NCBI GenBank assembly: GCA_002408125.1
Contig: DHQO01000005.1
Location: 124,001 to 188,000 of the forward strand
DNA from: Hyphomonadaceae bacterium UBA5336
GTDB lineage: Bacteria > Pseudomonadota > Alphaproteobacteria > Caulobacterales > Hyphomonadaceae
DNA length: 64,000 nt
Reading direction: 5' to 3'
The notes under the pieces: generated by a model
The model's database searches: none
What the model saw: only the letters and a program-made list of their open reading frames with translations
What the model was told of the DNA's origin: nothing
Translations under genes and position numbers: made by a program
Part shown: positions 8,542-17,510 of the stretch, piece by piece
Numbering within the stretch: position 1 is the stretch's first letter
How the letters are laid out: each line of letters starts with the position of its first letter

Positions 8542-9881
8542 GAATGGGCTTTGTGCTGGTCGTTTCCGGACTCCTCTGCGGGAGGATTGTCGCGAAGACG
8601 TTTCAGGAAGAAATGCTCGAATAAAAAGACTGCAGCCATGCCGAAAGCCGCGATCATGATGATGACTGGATCGGCTTGCCACTTCAGGGCGATGAAGGCG
8701 ATCAGGACGACGGCATCGAGTGCCATCGCACAGATAAGGATTGCGGGTGCGGCGCCGACATCCCGTCTCAAATGCCGGAAGACGCCCCAATGGATGATGA
8801 TATCCATGACCAGATAGAAGATTGCGCCAAGCGAAGCGATGCGACTGAGATCGAAGAAAGCCGCGAGCAATCCGGCAGCCACAACCGTATAGACGAGCGT
8901 ATGACGCTGTACCGTTCCGGGCATGCCGAAATGTCTATGCGGAATCAGGTTCATGTCGGTCAGCATGGCGAGCATGCGAGAGACGGCAAACAAGCTGGCA
9001 AGCAGGCCTGAAGCTGTCGCGATGATCGCAATCGTTACTGTGAACCACAATCCATAGTTTCCAAGTGCTGGCCGGGCCGCTTCGGCGAGAGCATAGTCCT
9101 TCGCCGCAACAATCTCCGAGACAGTGAGGGTTGATCCGACAGCGAAACAGACAAGGAGATAGATGAAAGTGCAGATCGCAAGCGAGATCATGATGGCCCG
9201 CCCGACATTGCGGGTCGGTTCCTTCACCTCGTCGCCACTGTTCGTGATGGTGGTGAATCCCTTATAGGCCAGGATGGCGAGCGCGACGCCGGCCAGGAAC
9301 CCACCGGCAGATGTGCTGTCAGCGAAACCGTCTGCTGCTGGCTGGAAGCTGAATCCGGCAGCCCAGATCGCAATAAGCGCGAAAATCAGTATGCCACCAA
9401 TCTTGAGAATAGCCGTGACCTTCGATACGCCGCCGATCACCTGATTACCGGCAATATTTATCACGAAAGCCAGGATAATCAGTCCGATTGCCAGCAAGGG
9501 GACGAATATGCCGCCCTCGACGCCAAACAGCTGCAGCGTGTACGCACCGAACGTGCGGGCGACCAGGCTTTCATTGATGATCATCGAGAACGCCATCAGC
9601 AGGGCTGCGCTTCCAGTCACGGTAGACGGGCCGTAAGCGCGTTGGAGTATCATCGCGATGCCGCCGGCGCTCGGATACTTGTTGGAGACCTTGATATAGG
9701 AATAGGCGCTGAAGCCGCTGATGATGGCTGCCGTGAGGAAGGCGAGCGGAAACAGGTCGCCTGCAAATTCAGCGACCTGACCGGTCAGGGCAAAGATGCC
9801 GGCACCGATCATCACGCCCGTCCCCATGGCGACGGTGCCCGCCAGCGTCAGTGACCCTTGCTTGTAGTCATCCTCACTCAT
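8538..9881 (-). CDS. APC-superfamily permease
   Basis: 447-residue inner membrane transporter with about 12 TM segments. The N terminus GTGVMIGAGIFALTGQ is the APC-family TM1 signature (G-x-G-I-F unwinding), and KEPTRNVGRAI after TM6 is the usual cytosolic loop. Members move amino acids or related solutes; the substrate here cannot be read from sequence. Its position between DUF411 and the channel gene, overlapping both by 4 nt, places it in the copper ATPase operon, which is unusual. It might import a copper-chelating amino acid or export a metal-thiol or metal-amino acid complex, but that is speculation. Confidence 0.85.
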   Translation of the reverse strand: MSEDDYKQGSLTLAGTVAMGTGVMIGAGIFALTGQVAEFAGDLFPLAFLTAAIISGFSAYSYIKVSNKYPSAGGIAMILQRAYGPSTVTGSAALLMAFSMIINESLVARTFGAYTLQLFGVEGGIFVPLLAIGLIILAFVINIAGNQVIGGVSKVTAILKIGGILIFALIAIWAAGFSFQPAADGFADSTSAGGFLAGVALAILAYKGFTTITNSGDEVKEPTRNVGRAIMISLAICTFIYLLVCFAVGSTLTVSEIVAAKDYALAEAARPALGNYGLWFTVTIAIIATASGLLASLFAVSRMLAMLTDMNLIPHRHFGMPGTVQRHTLVYTVVAAGLLAAFFDLSRIASLGAIFYLVMDIIIHWGVFRHLRRDVGAAPAILICAMALDAVVLIAFIALKWQADPVIIMIAAFGMAAVFLFEHFFLKRLRDNPPAEESGNDQHKAHS

Positions 9882-10378
9882 GGTCTTGCCGGTTCGGAGA
9901 CCAATTGCGTTCCCCGATAGGAGGCATATGTCCTGGCATCCTCTCCAGAGAAGATGATGACATCATACCGATCTGGCGCGTTCGGTGTTTCCATGCCGGG
10001 AGAGCCTTGCGGCATGCCGGGCACCGAGACGCCGTTGACGTCAGGCTTTTCTTCGAGCAAGCGTCGTATTTCCCGAGCGGGAACGTGACCTTCAACGACA
10101 TATCCGGCGACTTCTGCGGTATGGCAACTCATCAGTTCATCCCGAACACCAAGCCGTGACCGAATGGGTGTCAGGTCCTCTTCCTCTTTCACGATGACGT
10201 CGAAACCCTCGTCATGCAGGTGGTCCACCCAGGCGGCGCAGCAACCGCACCATGGCGTCTTGTGTACAGTGACTGTTTGCGCGTTGGCTGTGGGTGACGC
10301 GGAGAAGAGCATCATACCCGCTATCAGGGCTGCAATCATCAGCGCACCGAGCGCGCTCATAGCAAGTGGTCTGGACAT
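9878..10378 (-). CDS. DUF411 periplasmic metal-binding protein
   Basis: 166 residues with a signal peptide (cleavage near ANAQT). The DUF411 core starts with VTVHKTPWCGCCAAWVDHL, whose CxxCC-type motif is the conserved metal-ligand or thiol site, then a Cys in ELMSCHTAEVAGYVVEGHVP. The family recurs in copper resistance operons and some members are periplasmic Cu(I) binders. It starts 17 nt downstream of the copper ATPase stop and overlaps the permease. Confident family call; chaperone or storage role inferred. Confidence 0.88.
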   Translation of the reverse strand: MSRPLAMSALGALMIAALIAGMMLFSASPTANAQTVTVHKTPWCGCCAAWVDHLHDEGFDVIVKEEEDLTPIRSRLGVRDELMSCHTAEVAGYVVEGHVPAREIRRLLEEKPDVNGVSVPGMPQGSPGMETPNAPDRYDVIIFSGEDARTYASYRGTQLVSEPARP

Positions 10379-10395
10379 GTCTGTGCTCCGGAAAA

Positions 10396-12621
10396 TTAGA
10401 GTTTAAGGGTTCTCAGCCGCAAGGCGTTGCCGATAACAGATACGGAGCTGAAACTCATGGCGGCCGCCGCGATCATCGGGCTCAGTAACAAGCCGAAGAA
10501 GGGATACAGAATGCCAGCGGCAACCGGCACGCCAAGCGTATTGTAGAAGAACGCGAAGAACAGGTTCTGGCGGATGTTGCGCATCGTGGCGTGGCTGAGC
10601 TCCCGGGCCTTTGCGACCCCGATCAGATCGCCTTTCACAAGCGTTACACCGGCACTCTCCATGGCCACATCGGTTCCGGTTCCCATGGCGATTCCGACAT
10701 CCGCCTGAGCGAGCGCGGGCGCATCATTTATGCCGTCACCGCACATGGCCACGCGGGCACCGTTCTTCTGGAGTTCGGACACGATCCGATGCTTGTCTTC
10801 AGGCGAGACGTCGGCGTGAACCTCATCGATGCCGACCTTGTCGGCGACCGCGCGTGCTGTCGTCTCATTGTCACCTGTCAACATCACAATCTTCAACCCT
10901 TCGGCATGAAGACGTCTGATGGCTTCCGGTGTCGTCTCCTTGATCGGGTCCGCCACAGAGACAAGGCCTGCCGGTTTTCCGTCGACGGCGGCGAACATAA
11001 CCGTCTGGCCTTCGGTGCGGTACTGGTCAGCGCGTGTCCCGAGGTCGTCAGACCAGCCCCCGATCCGCTGCATCATCTTTCTGTTGCCGATGGCGACGGT
11101 TTGGCCGTCGACGCTTGCCTGCGCACCTTCGCCAGTGACGGATTCAAATCCGTGCGCATCCTTGTGAGGCGCGCCCTTGCCTTTTGCGCCACGCACGATC
11201 GCGTCGGCAAGTGGGTGCTCGCTCAAACGTTCCACCGCGGCTACGAGACTAAGCAACGAGGCTTCGTCGAAGCCTTCGCCTGGCTGGACGCGTACCAGTT
11301 CGGGACGTCCGAGCGTCAACGTCCCGGTCTTATCGACCACGATCGTATCGACCTTCTCAAGCGTCTCCAACGCTTCAGCATTCTTGATCAGGATGCCGTT
11401 GGACGCGCCCTTGCCCGTGCCGACCATGATCGACATTGGGGTTGCCAGACCTAACGCACAGGGACATGCGATGATCAGGACGGCAACGGCATTCACGATC
11501 GCAAAAGCCATCGCCGGGTCGGGTCCGAACACGGCCCACACGACAAAGGTCAGGATCGCAATTCCAATAACAGCCGGAACGAACCAGGCAGCGACGAGAT
11601 CAGCGAGCCGCTGGATTGGAGCTCGGGACCGCTGAGCGGCGGCAACCATTCGGACAATCTGGGACAAGAGCGTGTCTTCGCCCACATGTGTCGCCTTCAT
11701 AACGAGCGACCCGGTTCCGTTGACCGTGCCGCCGGTCACACGGGCGCCAGTGGCTTTTTCGACGGGCAGGGGTTCGCCGGTGACCATGGACTCGTCAACC
11801 GACCCATGGCCGTCGACGACCTCGCCATCGACCGGGATCTTCTCACCTGGCCGGACCCGCAGCTTGTCGCCAGACTTTACATCCGCGAGATCGACATCCT
11901 GTTCGCTGCCATCGTCAGCAATCCTGCGCGCAGTAGCAGGGGCAAGCTCCAGCAGTGCACGAATGGCTCCTGAGGTGGCGTTGCGCGCGCGCAGTTCGAG
12001 CACCTGGCCAAGTAAAACCAGCGTAACGATGACGGCGGCCGCCTCGTAGTAGACTGCTACCGCGCCGCCATGCCCACGGAATGAATCGGGAAATATGCCG
12101 GGCGCGAATGTTGCGACCAGGGAATAAATATAGGCCACGCCGACGCCCATCGCGATCAGGGTGAACATGTTGAGGTTGCGTCGCTTCACGGATTGCCAGC
12201 CGCGCTCGAAGAAAGGCCAGCCGGCCCAAACGACAACGGGAGTCGCGATCAGGGCCTGAAGCCAGACACTCCATGTCGGATCAATCCAGTGCCTGAGCGG
12301 GCTGCCGGGAATCATTTCGCCCATGACAAAGGCGAGCAGTGGCGCCGAGAAGACAAGGGCGACCCAGAAGCGCCGCGTCATGTCATCCAGTTCGCTGGTA
12401 TCCTGCTCGGCCGTCACCGTTTCCGGTTCGAGCGCCATGCCGCAGATCGGGCAGCCTGTATTGGCAGTTTCGCGTACCTGCGGATGCATGGGACAGGTCC
12501 AGACGGTGCCGGCATAGCCGATCGGAACCTTGTCATAGGCATCATCGGGCTTCTCTGGAGCGGCCTGATCGTTGTGATGGCACGCATGTCCGGAATGGGC
12601 GTGAGAAGTGTCGTTGGTCAT
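10396..12621 (-). CDS. copA: P1B-type Cu(I)-exporting ATPase with N-terminal HMBD
   Basis: ATP-driven exporter of cytosolic Cu(I), 741 residues. A His-rich start is followed by a heavy-metal-binding domain (WTCPMHP to CPICGM, 41-62) in place of classical HMA domains. Catalytic features are all present: TGEP 281-284, CPC 386-388 in the transmembrane site, phosphorylation Asp430 in DKTGT, SEHP 467-470, GDGIND 628-633. TM7 YN (693-694) and TM8 MSFSS (722-726) complete the P1B-1 ligand set, which indicates Cu(I)/Ag(I) and not Zn or Co. It follows DUF5676 by 53 nt under the box at 12979-12995. Confidence 0.95.
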   Translation of the reverse strand: MTNDTSHAHSGHACHHNDQAAPEKPDDAYDKVPIGYAGTVWTCPMHPQVRETANTGCPICGMALEPETVTAEQDTSELDDMTRRFWVALVFSAPLLAFVMGEMIPGSPLRHWIDPTWSVWLQALIATPVVVWAGWPFFERGWQSVKRRNLNMFTLIAMGVGVAYIYSLVATFAPGIFPDSFRGHGGAVAVYYEAAAVIVTLVLLGQVLELRARNATSGAIRALLELAPATARRIADDGSEQDVDLADVKSGDKLRVRPGEKIPVDGEVVDGHGSVDESMVTGEPLPVEKATGARVTGGTVNGTGSLVMKATHVGEDTLLSQIVRMVAAAQRSRAPIQRLADLVAAWFVPAVIGIAILTFVVWAVFGPDPAMAFAIVNAVAVLIIACPCALGLATPMSIMVGTGKGASNGILIKNAEALETLEKVDTIVVDKTGTLTLGRPELVRVQPGEGFDEASLLSLVAAVERLSEHPLADAIVRGAKGKGAPHKDAHGFESVTGEGAQASVDGQTVAIGNRKMMQRIGGWSDDLGTRADQYRTEGQTVMFAAVDGKPAGLVSVADPIKETTPEAIRRLHAEGLKIVMLTGDNETTARAVADKVGIDEVHADVSPEDKHRIVSELQKNGARVAMCGDGINDAPALAQADVGIAMGTGTDVAMESAGVTLVKGDLIGVAKARELSHATMRNIRQNLFFAFFYNTLGVPVAAGILYPFFGLLLSPMIAAAAMSFSSVSVIGNALRLRTLKL

Positions 12622-12674
12622 GGCTCTGACTCTTTCAGCAGGAGTGCTTCACAGGATGAGGGTATGCATCACTT

Positions 12675-12929
12675 TTATGCGCTGCTGTTTCGGTTGAAGA
12701 AGTTGAACAAGGGAACGAACAGAAGGGCGATGTACCAGCCATAGAGATAGCTCTCGACAAGGCCGATCAGGAAACCAGTCAGCGTTCCAAACTCAAATCC
12801 GGGCAGTAGATCCTGCCATGCTGGATGCATGTGAAGGCTGGACGGCGTCACACTCCCCCAGCCGACGCACAGCAAATAACTGACGAGCAGGAACAGAGAC
12901 AGCGAGTGTCCGACGGGGATAATTTTCAT
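12675..12929 (-). CDS. DUF5676 small membrane protein
   Basis: 84 residues starting MKIIPVGHSLSLFLLVSYLL with a GGAGG site 6 nt upstream. There are two hydrophobic segments, separated by a loop with HMHPAW. This matches the DUF5676 membrane family, regularly found next to copper ATPases; function unknown. It heads the ATPase operon 50 nt downstream of the best palindromic box of the window. Confidence 0.8.
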   Translation of the reverse strand: MKIIPVGHSLSLFLLVSYLLCVGWGSVTPSSLHMHPAWQDLLPGFEFGTLTGFLIGLVESYLYGWYIALLFVPLFNFFNRNSSA

Positions 12930-12978
12930 TCTGACCTCCAGCGGTCCAGGCAAGAGCAAGTAGGACAGTCATAGTATA

Positions 12979-12995
12979 ATACCCCTAGGGGGTAT
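12979..12995. promoter_or_regulatory. CsoR-type operator of the copper ATPase operon
   Basis: ATACCCC-TAG-GGGGTAT: a near-perfect palindrome, 17 bp, embedded in an AT-rich promoter-like stretch (TATA on both sides). It is the clearest of the four copper boxes and fits known CsoR operators well. It lies 50 nt upstream of the DUF5676 start. Confidence 0.8.
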
Positions 12996-13008
12996 ATTCA
13001 ATATCATC

Positions 13009-13048
13009 GCCGCTTGCCGGTTGCTTTTCAACTTGGCCGGCAAGCGGC
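13009..13048 (-). terminator. strong hairpin between copper operons
   Basis: Perfect 12-bp inverted repeat GCCGCTTGCCGG / CCGGCAAGCGGC with a 16-nt loop, starting 16 nt after the stop of the DUF2231 fusion gene. No long T-run follows on the minus strand, so it is either a weak intrinsic terminator or an mRNA 3' stabiliser. Confidence 0.5.
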
Positions 13049-13064
13049 AGTTTGGATTTCCTCC

Positions 13065-14159
13065 TTATCGCGGCGCACGGGAGGACGAGTGCGTGTGAAT
13101 GACCTGCCAGGTGCCGGCGACCTTGCGGAACAGCACCGTTTGTTTCCCGATACGCTCCAGGCGTTCGCCATTGGAGCTGAACGTTCCACTGATCGCTGTG
13201 TCCGCGACAGCCCATGCAAAGTCACTTCCCTCGAATTGCACGTCTATATTCGAGAAGTCGAGTTCGAGATCCGGAATGGTATCTTTTTCGGGCTCGACAT
13301 GATTTTCGACAAGGTCGAGCAGGCCAGTATTCTCGCCGCCTGACTCAAAGTACCGGGCGCCTGACCAGTCGAGAAAGTTCTGTCGGAACAGTTCGCCATC
13401 GCCGGTCTCCCAACCGGTTTCGATCGCGGCCATGATATCCAGGATCGCCTGTTCATCAGTCGAGACCGGTTTGGTGTCGTGATGGCCGTCGGAGTTGTCG
13501 TGTCCGGCGGGGACCGTGCCTGACATTTCTCGATCAGCTGCACCGTCGGTATGGTCGTGATCATGTCCATCGCCGCTCGCCGATGATCCATCCATCGTGT
13601 CGGATGGAGGCGCTCCGTGAGCGTCTTGATGATCGTCTGTTGAATTTACGGTGCCTTGGTCGCCATGACCGGCTCCGCCGCCATGATCATGATCGTGGCC
13701 TGGCCCGCTGGCTTCAGGAAGGGTCTGCACGCCAAGTCCGTACTTGTAGACAATTGTGCCTCCCCACCACGCTGTAACCGTCAAAAGACCTGCCACCACC
13801 AGGGCACTGATCGCAAATACCGGGCCGGGCGACGAGGCCCTTCTCAGCCAGCGCCAACCGGCGAGGGCCAGTAAGGCGAGGCCCGTGGGAACAGCCCAGT
13901 TGCGATGGGTTGTCATCGCTTCATGGGACGGCGCATCGTGAGCAACGCTGTAATAGGCCTGAAACCCGGCCGCGATGGTGGCCAGAACCGCCAAGGCAGC
14001 CAATGCCAGCATCCAGTCGGCGGCCGGTCGAAGGCTGTCGCGCCAGCGGCCTGCAGGTACGAGGAGGCCAGCCACATATGCCAGGGCTGCAGATGTGCCG
14101 AGGGCATAGGTAAAATGCACCAGCACGGGGTGAATATTGGGTTCTATGAAACCGCCCAT
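13065..14159 (-). CDS. DUF2231 membrane domain - His-rich linker - SnoaL-like domain fusion
   Basis: 364 residues in three parts. Residues 1-140 have about four TM helices with HPVLVHFTYALGTSAAL and THRNWAVPTGL, matching DUF2231 (cupredoxin/cytochrome-related membrane domain). Residues about 150-245 form a His/Asp/Gly-rich segment with many HDHD and HGD clusters, likely a metal-binding linker. Residues 250-364 look like an NTF2/SnoaL fold (AILDIMAAIETGWETGD ... GTWQVIHTHSSSR), usually ligand-binding or oligomerising. It is last in the copper oxidase operon, 9 nt after copB. The combination is one I do not know from characterised copper proteins; function is not assignable. Confidence 0.75.
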   Translation of the reverse strand: MGGFIEPNIHPVLVHFTYALGTSAALAYVAGLLVPAGRWRDSLRPAADWMLALAALAVLATIAAGFQAYYSVAHDAPSHEAMTTHRNWAVPTGLALLALAGWRWLRRASSPGPVFAISALVVAGLLTVTAWWGGTIVYKYGLGVQTLPEASGPGHDHDHGGGAGHGDQGTVNSTDDHQDAHGAPPSDTMDGSSASGDGHDHDHTDGAADREMSGTVPAGHDNSDGHHDTKPVSTDEQAILDIMAAIETGWETGDGELFRQNFLDWSGARYFESGGENTGLLDLVENHVEPEKDTIPDLELDFSNIDVQFEGSDFAWAVADTAISGTFSSNGERLERIGKQTVLFRKVAGTWQVIHTHSSSRAPR

Positions 14160-14168
14160 CTTGTTCTC

Positions 14169-14972
14169 CTAATACCAGGTCCGCAGGCCCACGAGAAAGA
14201 CGATATCGTCGCCTTCACCGCCTGCGGCTTTGATCATGTCGCGTGTCTCACCGAAGGCGCTTTGCCATTCGACGCCGACATAAGGCGCAAACTCCCTCCT
14301 GATTTCATAACGAAGCCGCAAGCCGGCATCGAGTGTGCTAAGTCCCGCGCCCGTTTCCCTTTCCGGTATGTCCTGCGCGGAAAGATTTGCTTCGATCCGA
14401 GGCTGCAAGATCAACCGCTGGGTCAGGAGCAACTCATATTCAGCCTCGATGCGGGCCGTTACATCGCCTTTTTCACTGAGAAAGGCGGAAGCGTCGACTT
14501 CGAACCAGTAGGGCGCCAGACCATTCAGTGCGACGACCCCATGCGCGAGACTATCCGGTTCGATGTCGTAGCGAACGCCCGCCTGAACATTCCAGAAAGG
14601 CGCAACCGCACGGGAATAGAGCGCCTGGATCTCGGCGTCATCCACGCCCTCTCCATTCAGAGAGGCGCGGCCCTCGCTCTTGAACCAGAGCTTGTTGATA
14701 TCGCCTCCATACCAAGCCTGTCCGTTCCAGTACAAACTGTCGCCCTCGTCAGACATCTGAGCCTCGAGCTGGTTGAAGAGGATGTAGAAGCTCTTCTGGT
14801 CTCCGCCTTCGGCAAGAACGTCCCGGCGAGCCTCCGCCATTGCATCCTCGCCGTAGATGGCGTCGGCCTGATCCCAGGGCGGGGTTTGATTTGTGTCTTC
14901 CGCGAACGCGCTGCCGGTCGCGTAGAGCGCGAAGCCGAGGAGGAGAGGGGCTGCCAAATTCTGTTTCATCAT
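14169..14972 (-). CDS. copB: CopB copper resistance outer membrane protein
   Basis: 267 residues. A signal peptide ends near SAFAE. The conserved CopB barrel core follows: FYILFNQLEAQ, WNGQAWYGGDINKLWFKSEG, AVAPFWNVQAGVRYD, and a terminal strand ending LVGLRTWY. The N-terminal Met/His-rich tract common in CopB of Pseudomonas is missing here; the CopA partner carries that role. The ATG overlaps the copA stop (ATGA). It is thought to bind copper at the outer membrane with CopA. Confidence 0.92.
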   Translation of the reverse strand: MMKQNLAAPLLLGFALYATGSAFAEDTNQTPPWDQADAIYGEDAMAEARRDVLAEGGDQKSFYILFNQLEAQMSDEGDSLYWNGQAWYGGDINKLWFKSEGRASLNGEGVDDAEIQALYSRAVAPFWNVQAGVRYDIEPDSLAHGVVALNGLAPYWFEVDASAFLSEKGDVTARIEAEYELLLTQRLILQPRIEANLSAQDIPERETGAGLSTLDAGLRLRYEIRREFAPYVGVEWQSAFGETRDMIKAAGGEGDDIVFLVGLRTWY

Positions 14973-16810
14973 GATTTTCCCTCCCCATGGTTCATGCCGT
15001 GATGGTCCATGGGCATATTCATCTGACCTGCCGGCATTTTTTCAGCTGGTGTCGTATCGTCTGCTGGCGGAATGACGCTGACGACCTGCATCATGCCAGC
15101 GTGCATGTGGTAAAGCAGATGGCAGTGGAACGCCCAGTCACCGACATGTTCTGCGGTGATGTCGACGCTGACCCTGTCTGCAGGCTTGACCGTTACTGTG
15201 TGCTTTCGAGGCATGTGATGACCACCGCCATTCACGAGATCGAAAAACATGCCGTGCAAATGGATCGGGTGTGGCATCATTGTATCGTTTACGAGCGTCA
15301 GGCGAACACGTTCACCCTCGTAGAACTTGATTGACTCGGTTACCTCGGAGAATTTTACACCGTCGAACGACCACATGTAGCGTTCCATGTTCGACGTCAG
15401 ATGAATGACAATTTCGCGGCCAGGCGGGCGATGGTCCTCATTCATGTCGAGCGCGCGAAGCTGGTTATAGGTGAGCGTGCGGTGGGGGACATCATCAAGC
15501 CCGAGACCGGGTTCGCCCAAGCGGCTCATCGTCATGCCTGATACTTTTGCGACACCGGGGCCGCGCTCTATATCTGCTTCGATCTTGACGGGCTGGACCG
15601 CCGGACCATGAGGATCGGGCATCATCGACATGGCACCCATGTCGTGGCCTTTCATGTCGTCCCCGGCCGTCGCGGTGTCCGGACCATGATCCATGCTCCC
15701 CATGCCTGACATGCCCGCCATGTCTCCATGGGCCATTCCCATGTCCCGCATGGTCAGCATGGGCACGGGACGAAGCGCAGGCGCATCGGCCCGCATACCG
15801 GCACGCGGGCCGAGCGTGGCGACGGCCTGGCCGGAGCGGTCGATCGATTCGGCAACAAAGGCGTAGGCGCGCGCTTCGGTCGGCGCGATGATGACATCAT
15901 ACGTCTCGGCCACGCCCATCTGGAACTCGTCGGTCTCAACCGGCTGGACATTCAGACCGTCGGCCTGGACCACCGTCATCGGCAAGCCCGGGAGGCGGAC
16001 ATTGAAGAGGGTCATGGCGGAGGCGTTGATAATGCGCAGGCGAACCCGCTCGCCCGGCTGGAAGACCATATTGAAATTATCGGCCGTCGAATGGCCATTG
16101 ATCAGGTAGGTGTAGGTTTCGCCGGTCACGTCTGCGAGATCGCGCGGGCTCATTCGCATCTGCCCCCACATGCCGCCAAGCCCGGTTGGGTTCGACAGGG
16201 TCGGGCGGTTGAAATTCAGGCTCTCGGCATTCTTCTTGAGCTTGTCGAAGATCCGGTGCGGATGCGTGAAACTCCAGTCGCTGAGGACGAGCACATATTC
16301 CCGGTCATAAGCCACTGGATCTGTACCTGCCGGATCTATGACGATCGGACCGTAATGGCCGAGTTGTTCCTGCAGACCAGAATGGGAGTGATACCAGTAA
16401 GTGCCATTTTGCGGCACCTTGAACTGATATTTGAACGTTTCGCCCGGTTTGATGCCCGGGAAGCTGACGCCCGGCACGCCGTCCATATGGAAGGGGACAA
16501 GCAGTCCGTGCCAATGGATCGAGGTGTCTTCGGCAAGCCGGTTGGTGACGTTCATTGTAACGTCATCGCCCTCGCGCAAACGCAAGAGCGGGCCGGGAAG
16601 TGTGCCATTGATTCCGGTTGCCATACCGACTTTGCCGTTGAGCCTGACCGGGAACTGCCCGATTTCGAGGTCGAAGCGCGTGCCCGAAAGTGAGGGCACA
16701 CCAAGGTTTCCGTTGCTGGAAGATTTTGCCCAAGCGGGCAGGAGGCTGCTTGCCCCCCAGGCTGCGCCGGTGCCGAGCACCGTCTGCAGCATATGTCGTC
16801 TGTTCAACAT
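14969..16810 (-). CDS. CopA/PcoA-type multicopper oxidase
   Basis: Periplasmic Cu(I) oxidase, 613 residues. A Tat-like N terminus (NRRHMLQTVLG) with cleavage near PAWAK suggests export folded. Copper ligands: HWHG 99-102, HSHSG 141-145, HPIHLHG from 514, HCHLLYHMHAGM from 562, i.e. a complete type 1 and trinuclear set. Between the cupredoxin domains lies a Met/His-rich segment (about 360-410, repeats of the MxGM/DHG kind) that in PcoA/CopA binds extra copper. The C terminus is again Met/His-rich. It follows the small exported protein at 16869 by 58 nt. Confidence 0.95.
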   Translation of the reverse strand: MLNRRHMLQTVLGTGAAWGASSLLPAWAKSSSNGNLGVPSLSGTRFDLEIGQFPVRLNGKVGMATGINGTLPGPLLRLREGDDVTMNVTNRLAEDTSIHWHGLLVPFHMDGVPGVSFPGIKPGETFKYQFKVPQNGTYWYHSHSGLQEQLGHYGPIVIDPAGTDPVAYDREYVLVLSDWSFTHPHRIFDKLKKNAESLNFNRPTLSNPTGLGGMWGQMRMSPRDLADVTGETYTYLINGHSTADNFNMVFQPGERVRLRIINASAMTLFNVRLPGLPMTVVQADGLNVQPVETDEFQMGVAETYDVIIAPTEARAYAFVAESIDRSGQAVATLGPRAGMRADAPALRPVPMLTMRDMGMAHGDMAGMSGMGSMDHGPDTATAGDDMKGHDMGAMSMMPDPHGPAVQPVKIEADIERGPGVAKVSGMTMSRLGEPGLGLDDVPHRTLTYNQLRALDMNEDHRPPGREIVIHLTSNMERYMWSFDGVKFSEVTESIKFYEGERVRLTLVNDTMMPHPIHLHGMFFDLVNGGGHHMPRKHTVTVKPADRVSVDITAEHVGDWAFHCHLLYHMHAGMMQVVSVIPPADDTTPAEKMPAGQMNMPMDHHGMNHGEGKS

Positions 16811-16868
16811 AATCGTCTCCGTGAGGTGAATTTATGCAATCGGGCTGCTAATGCAGCGACGCACGAAA

Positions 16869-17264
16869 TCAGCTCAGGGAACGCACCTTTAATGTGACTG
16901 GCGTTTGTTGCAGCAGGTAACTTCGGACCTCAGGCCAGGGCGTGCGGACATTGACGACGCGCTTCCATGCGTGTTGCCATGAGGGTGTAGCAAGCCCGAT
17001 GGGCGTCGTATCGCCTGATACGTGCTGGACCGGGTTCGCCGTCTTGTCGGCTTGGGCGACCGTTGCTGTCTGAAGCTTGCAGTGATCAGTCTCATCATCG
17101 CAGGGCGCCTCAGGCCCATCGGCGGGCGCCTGGTGAGAATGAGCGGTGAACTCGGTTGCCATGCTGTTCGTCGCCGACATATCGACGGGACACGCGCAGA
17201 GCACCTGCGACAGGCTGAAAAATACAGTCACGAGAGTTGCGACAACAAAGTTCATGACCACCAT
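16869..17264 (-). CDS. small exported protein heading the copper oxidase operon
   Basis: 131 residues: a signal peptide ending LCACPVD, a His/Cys-bearing middle (HSHQAP, PCDDETDHCKL) and a C terminus LLQQTPVTLKVRSLS. It is a divergent paralogue of the protein at 5976-6395: same ACP at the mature start and the same TPxxLKxRxL tail. Both open or nearly open a copper operon. A CsoR-type box abuts its start at 17267-17283. Periplasmic copper binding is inferred; the family is not one I can name. Confidence 0.7.
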   Translation of the reverse strand: MVVMNFVVATLVTVFFSLSQVLCACPVDMSATNSMATEFTAHSHQAPADGPEAPCDDETDHCKLQTATVAQADKTANPVQHVSGDTTPIGLATPSWQHAWKRVVNVRTPWPEVRSYLLQQTPVTLKVRSLS

Positions 17265-17266
17265 TT

Positions 17267-17283
17267 ATACCCCACAGGGGTTT
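17267..17283. promoter_or_regulatory. CsoR-type operator of the copper oxidase operon
   Basis: ATACCCC-ACA-GGGGTTT: 15 of 17 positions agree with the palindromic consensus seen at 12979. It sits directly 5' of the start codon at 17264, so binding would block the promoter or ribosome site. Confidence 0.7.
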
Positions 17284-17510
17284 AAATCAATAAAGAACCT
17301 CTGAGCTCTCGAAATAGGCCTGTGCCGGGCAGAGCGAACGCACAACCACCGGATAAACTCTCGGCGAACAAGTATGCGACGCGTTACACAAAGCGTTTCG
17401 CGCACAGACCCGCCCAATTATGATTGATCCAGGCCAGGAATGTTATTGGGGCGAGGTTCAGCAGTAGTGAAGGCGGGCCAATCTCGGTCACGTTCAGCCT
17501 TGTCCTCTCG

